A stretch of 64,000 nucleotides of DNA. It comes from Anaeromyces robustus. Its lineage: Eukaryota > Neocallimastigomycota > Neocallimastigomycetes > Neocallimastigales > Neocallimastigaceae. Made by a program: the position numbers and the translations under genes. This document shows positions 63,915 through 64,000 of the stretch, one piece after another (position 1 is the first letter of the stretch; each line of letters opens with the position of its first letter). The notes under the pieces are model-generated. The model saw only the letters and a program-made list of their open reading frames with translations, was not told where the DNA came from and searched no databases. The stretch covers positions 190,001 to 254,000 of the forward strand of contig MCFG01000040.1 in assembly GCA_002104895.1 (NCBI GenBank). Reading direction: 5' to 3'.

Positions 63915-64000
63915 TTTTGTTTTTTGTTTTTTCTTTTAAAAAAAGACTTTTATATAATTTTTATTATAAAAGAATTAAATTTATACCAGTAAATTTTATT

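Overview
The window looks like nuclear DNA of an anaerobic gut fungus (Neocallimastigomycota). It is extremely AT-rich, with kilobases of non-coding sequence between genes. Spliced genes have short GT-AG introns. Proteins carry long Asn/Asp/Ser runs, and dinucleotide to pentanucleotide repeats are everywhere. The decisive clue is at the right end: a secreted expansin-like protein with N-terminal fungal dockerin (CBM10-type) modules, the hallmark of the fungal cellulosome.

Layout. 0-11 kb: the 5' part of an unrecognised gene, then about 9.6 kb with large TTTA and TTTTA arrays and one tiny LINE insertion, then a small Ser/Asn-rich ORF. 13.8-22.1 kb: a tandem segmental duplication carrying a low-complexity 901-residue gene and an HXXXD (BAHD-like) acyltransferase. 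Each duplicate has kept a different one of the two genes intact. 25-36 kb: a poly-Asn gene (probably two exons), a five-exon AP-3 sigma adaptin, and a five-exon SAPS-family phosphatase regulatory subunit (PP6/Sit4 partner). 41.8-45.8 kb: an EF-hand protein, a decayed zinc-finger-like gene, and a compact NADP/F420-type oxidoreductase. 47.6-48.3 kb: five same-orientation structured hairpin elements with compensating base changes; I match them to no known RNA family. 48.7-61 kb: a repeat-dominated region with LINE 3' ends and a decayed reverse transcriptase, a satellite-like short/long repeat array with higher-order period near 634 bp, a secreted 8-cysteine mini-protein, and a lone coiled-coil ORF among the repeats. 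61.9-63.9 kb: the dockerin-expansin gene.

How the genes fit together. AP-3 sigma (vesicle traffic) and the SAPS protein (phosphatase control) are housekeeping genes. The expansin belongs to the secreted plant-wall-degrading machinery. The acyltransferase and the oxidoreductase are intronless and compact, compatible with acquisition from bacteria, though that needs phylogeny. Several retroelement insertions still show exact target-site duplications, and one has an 'empty-site' paralogue inside the same window. All readings are by eye from the sequence; no searches or folding programs were run.
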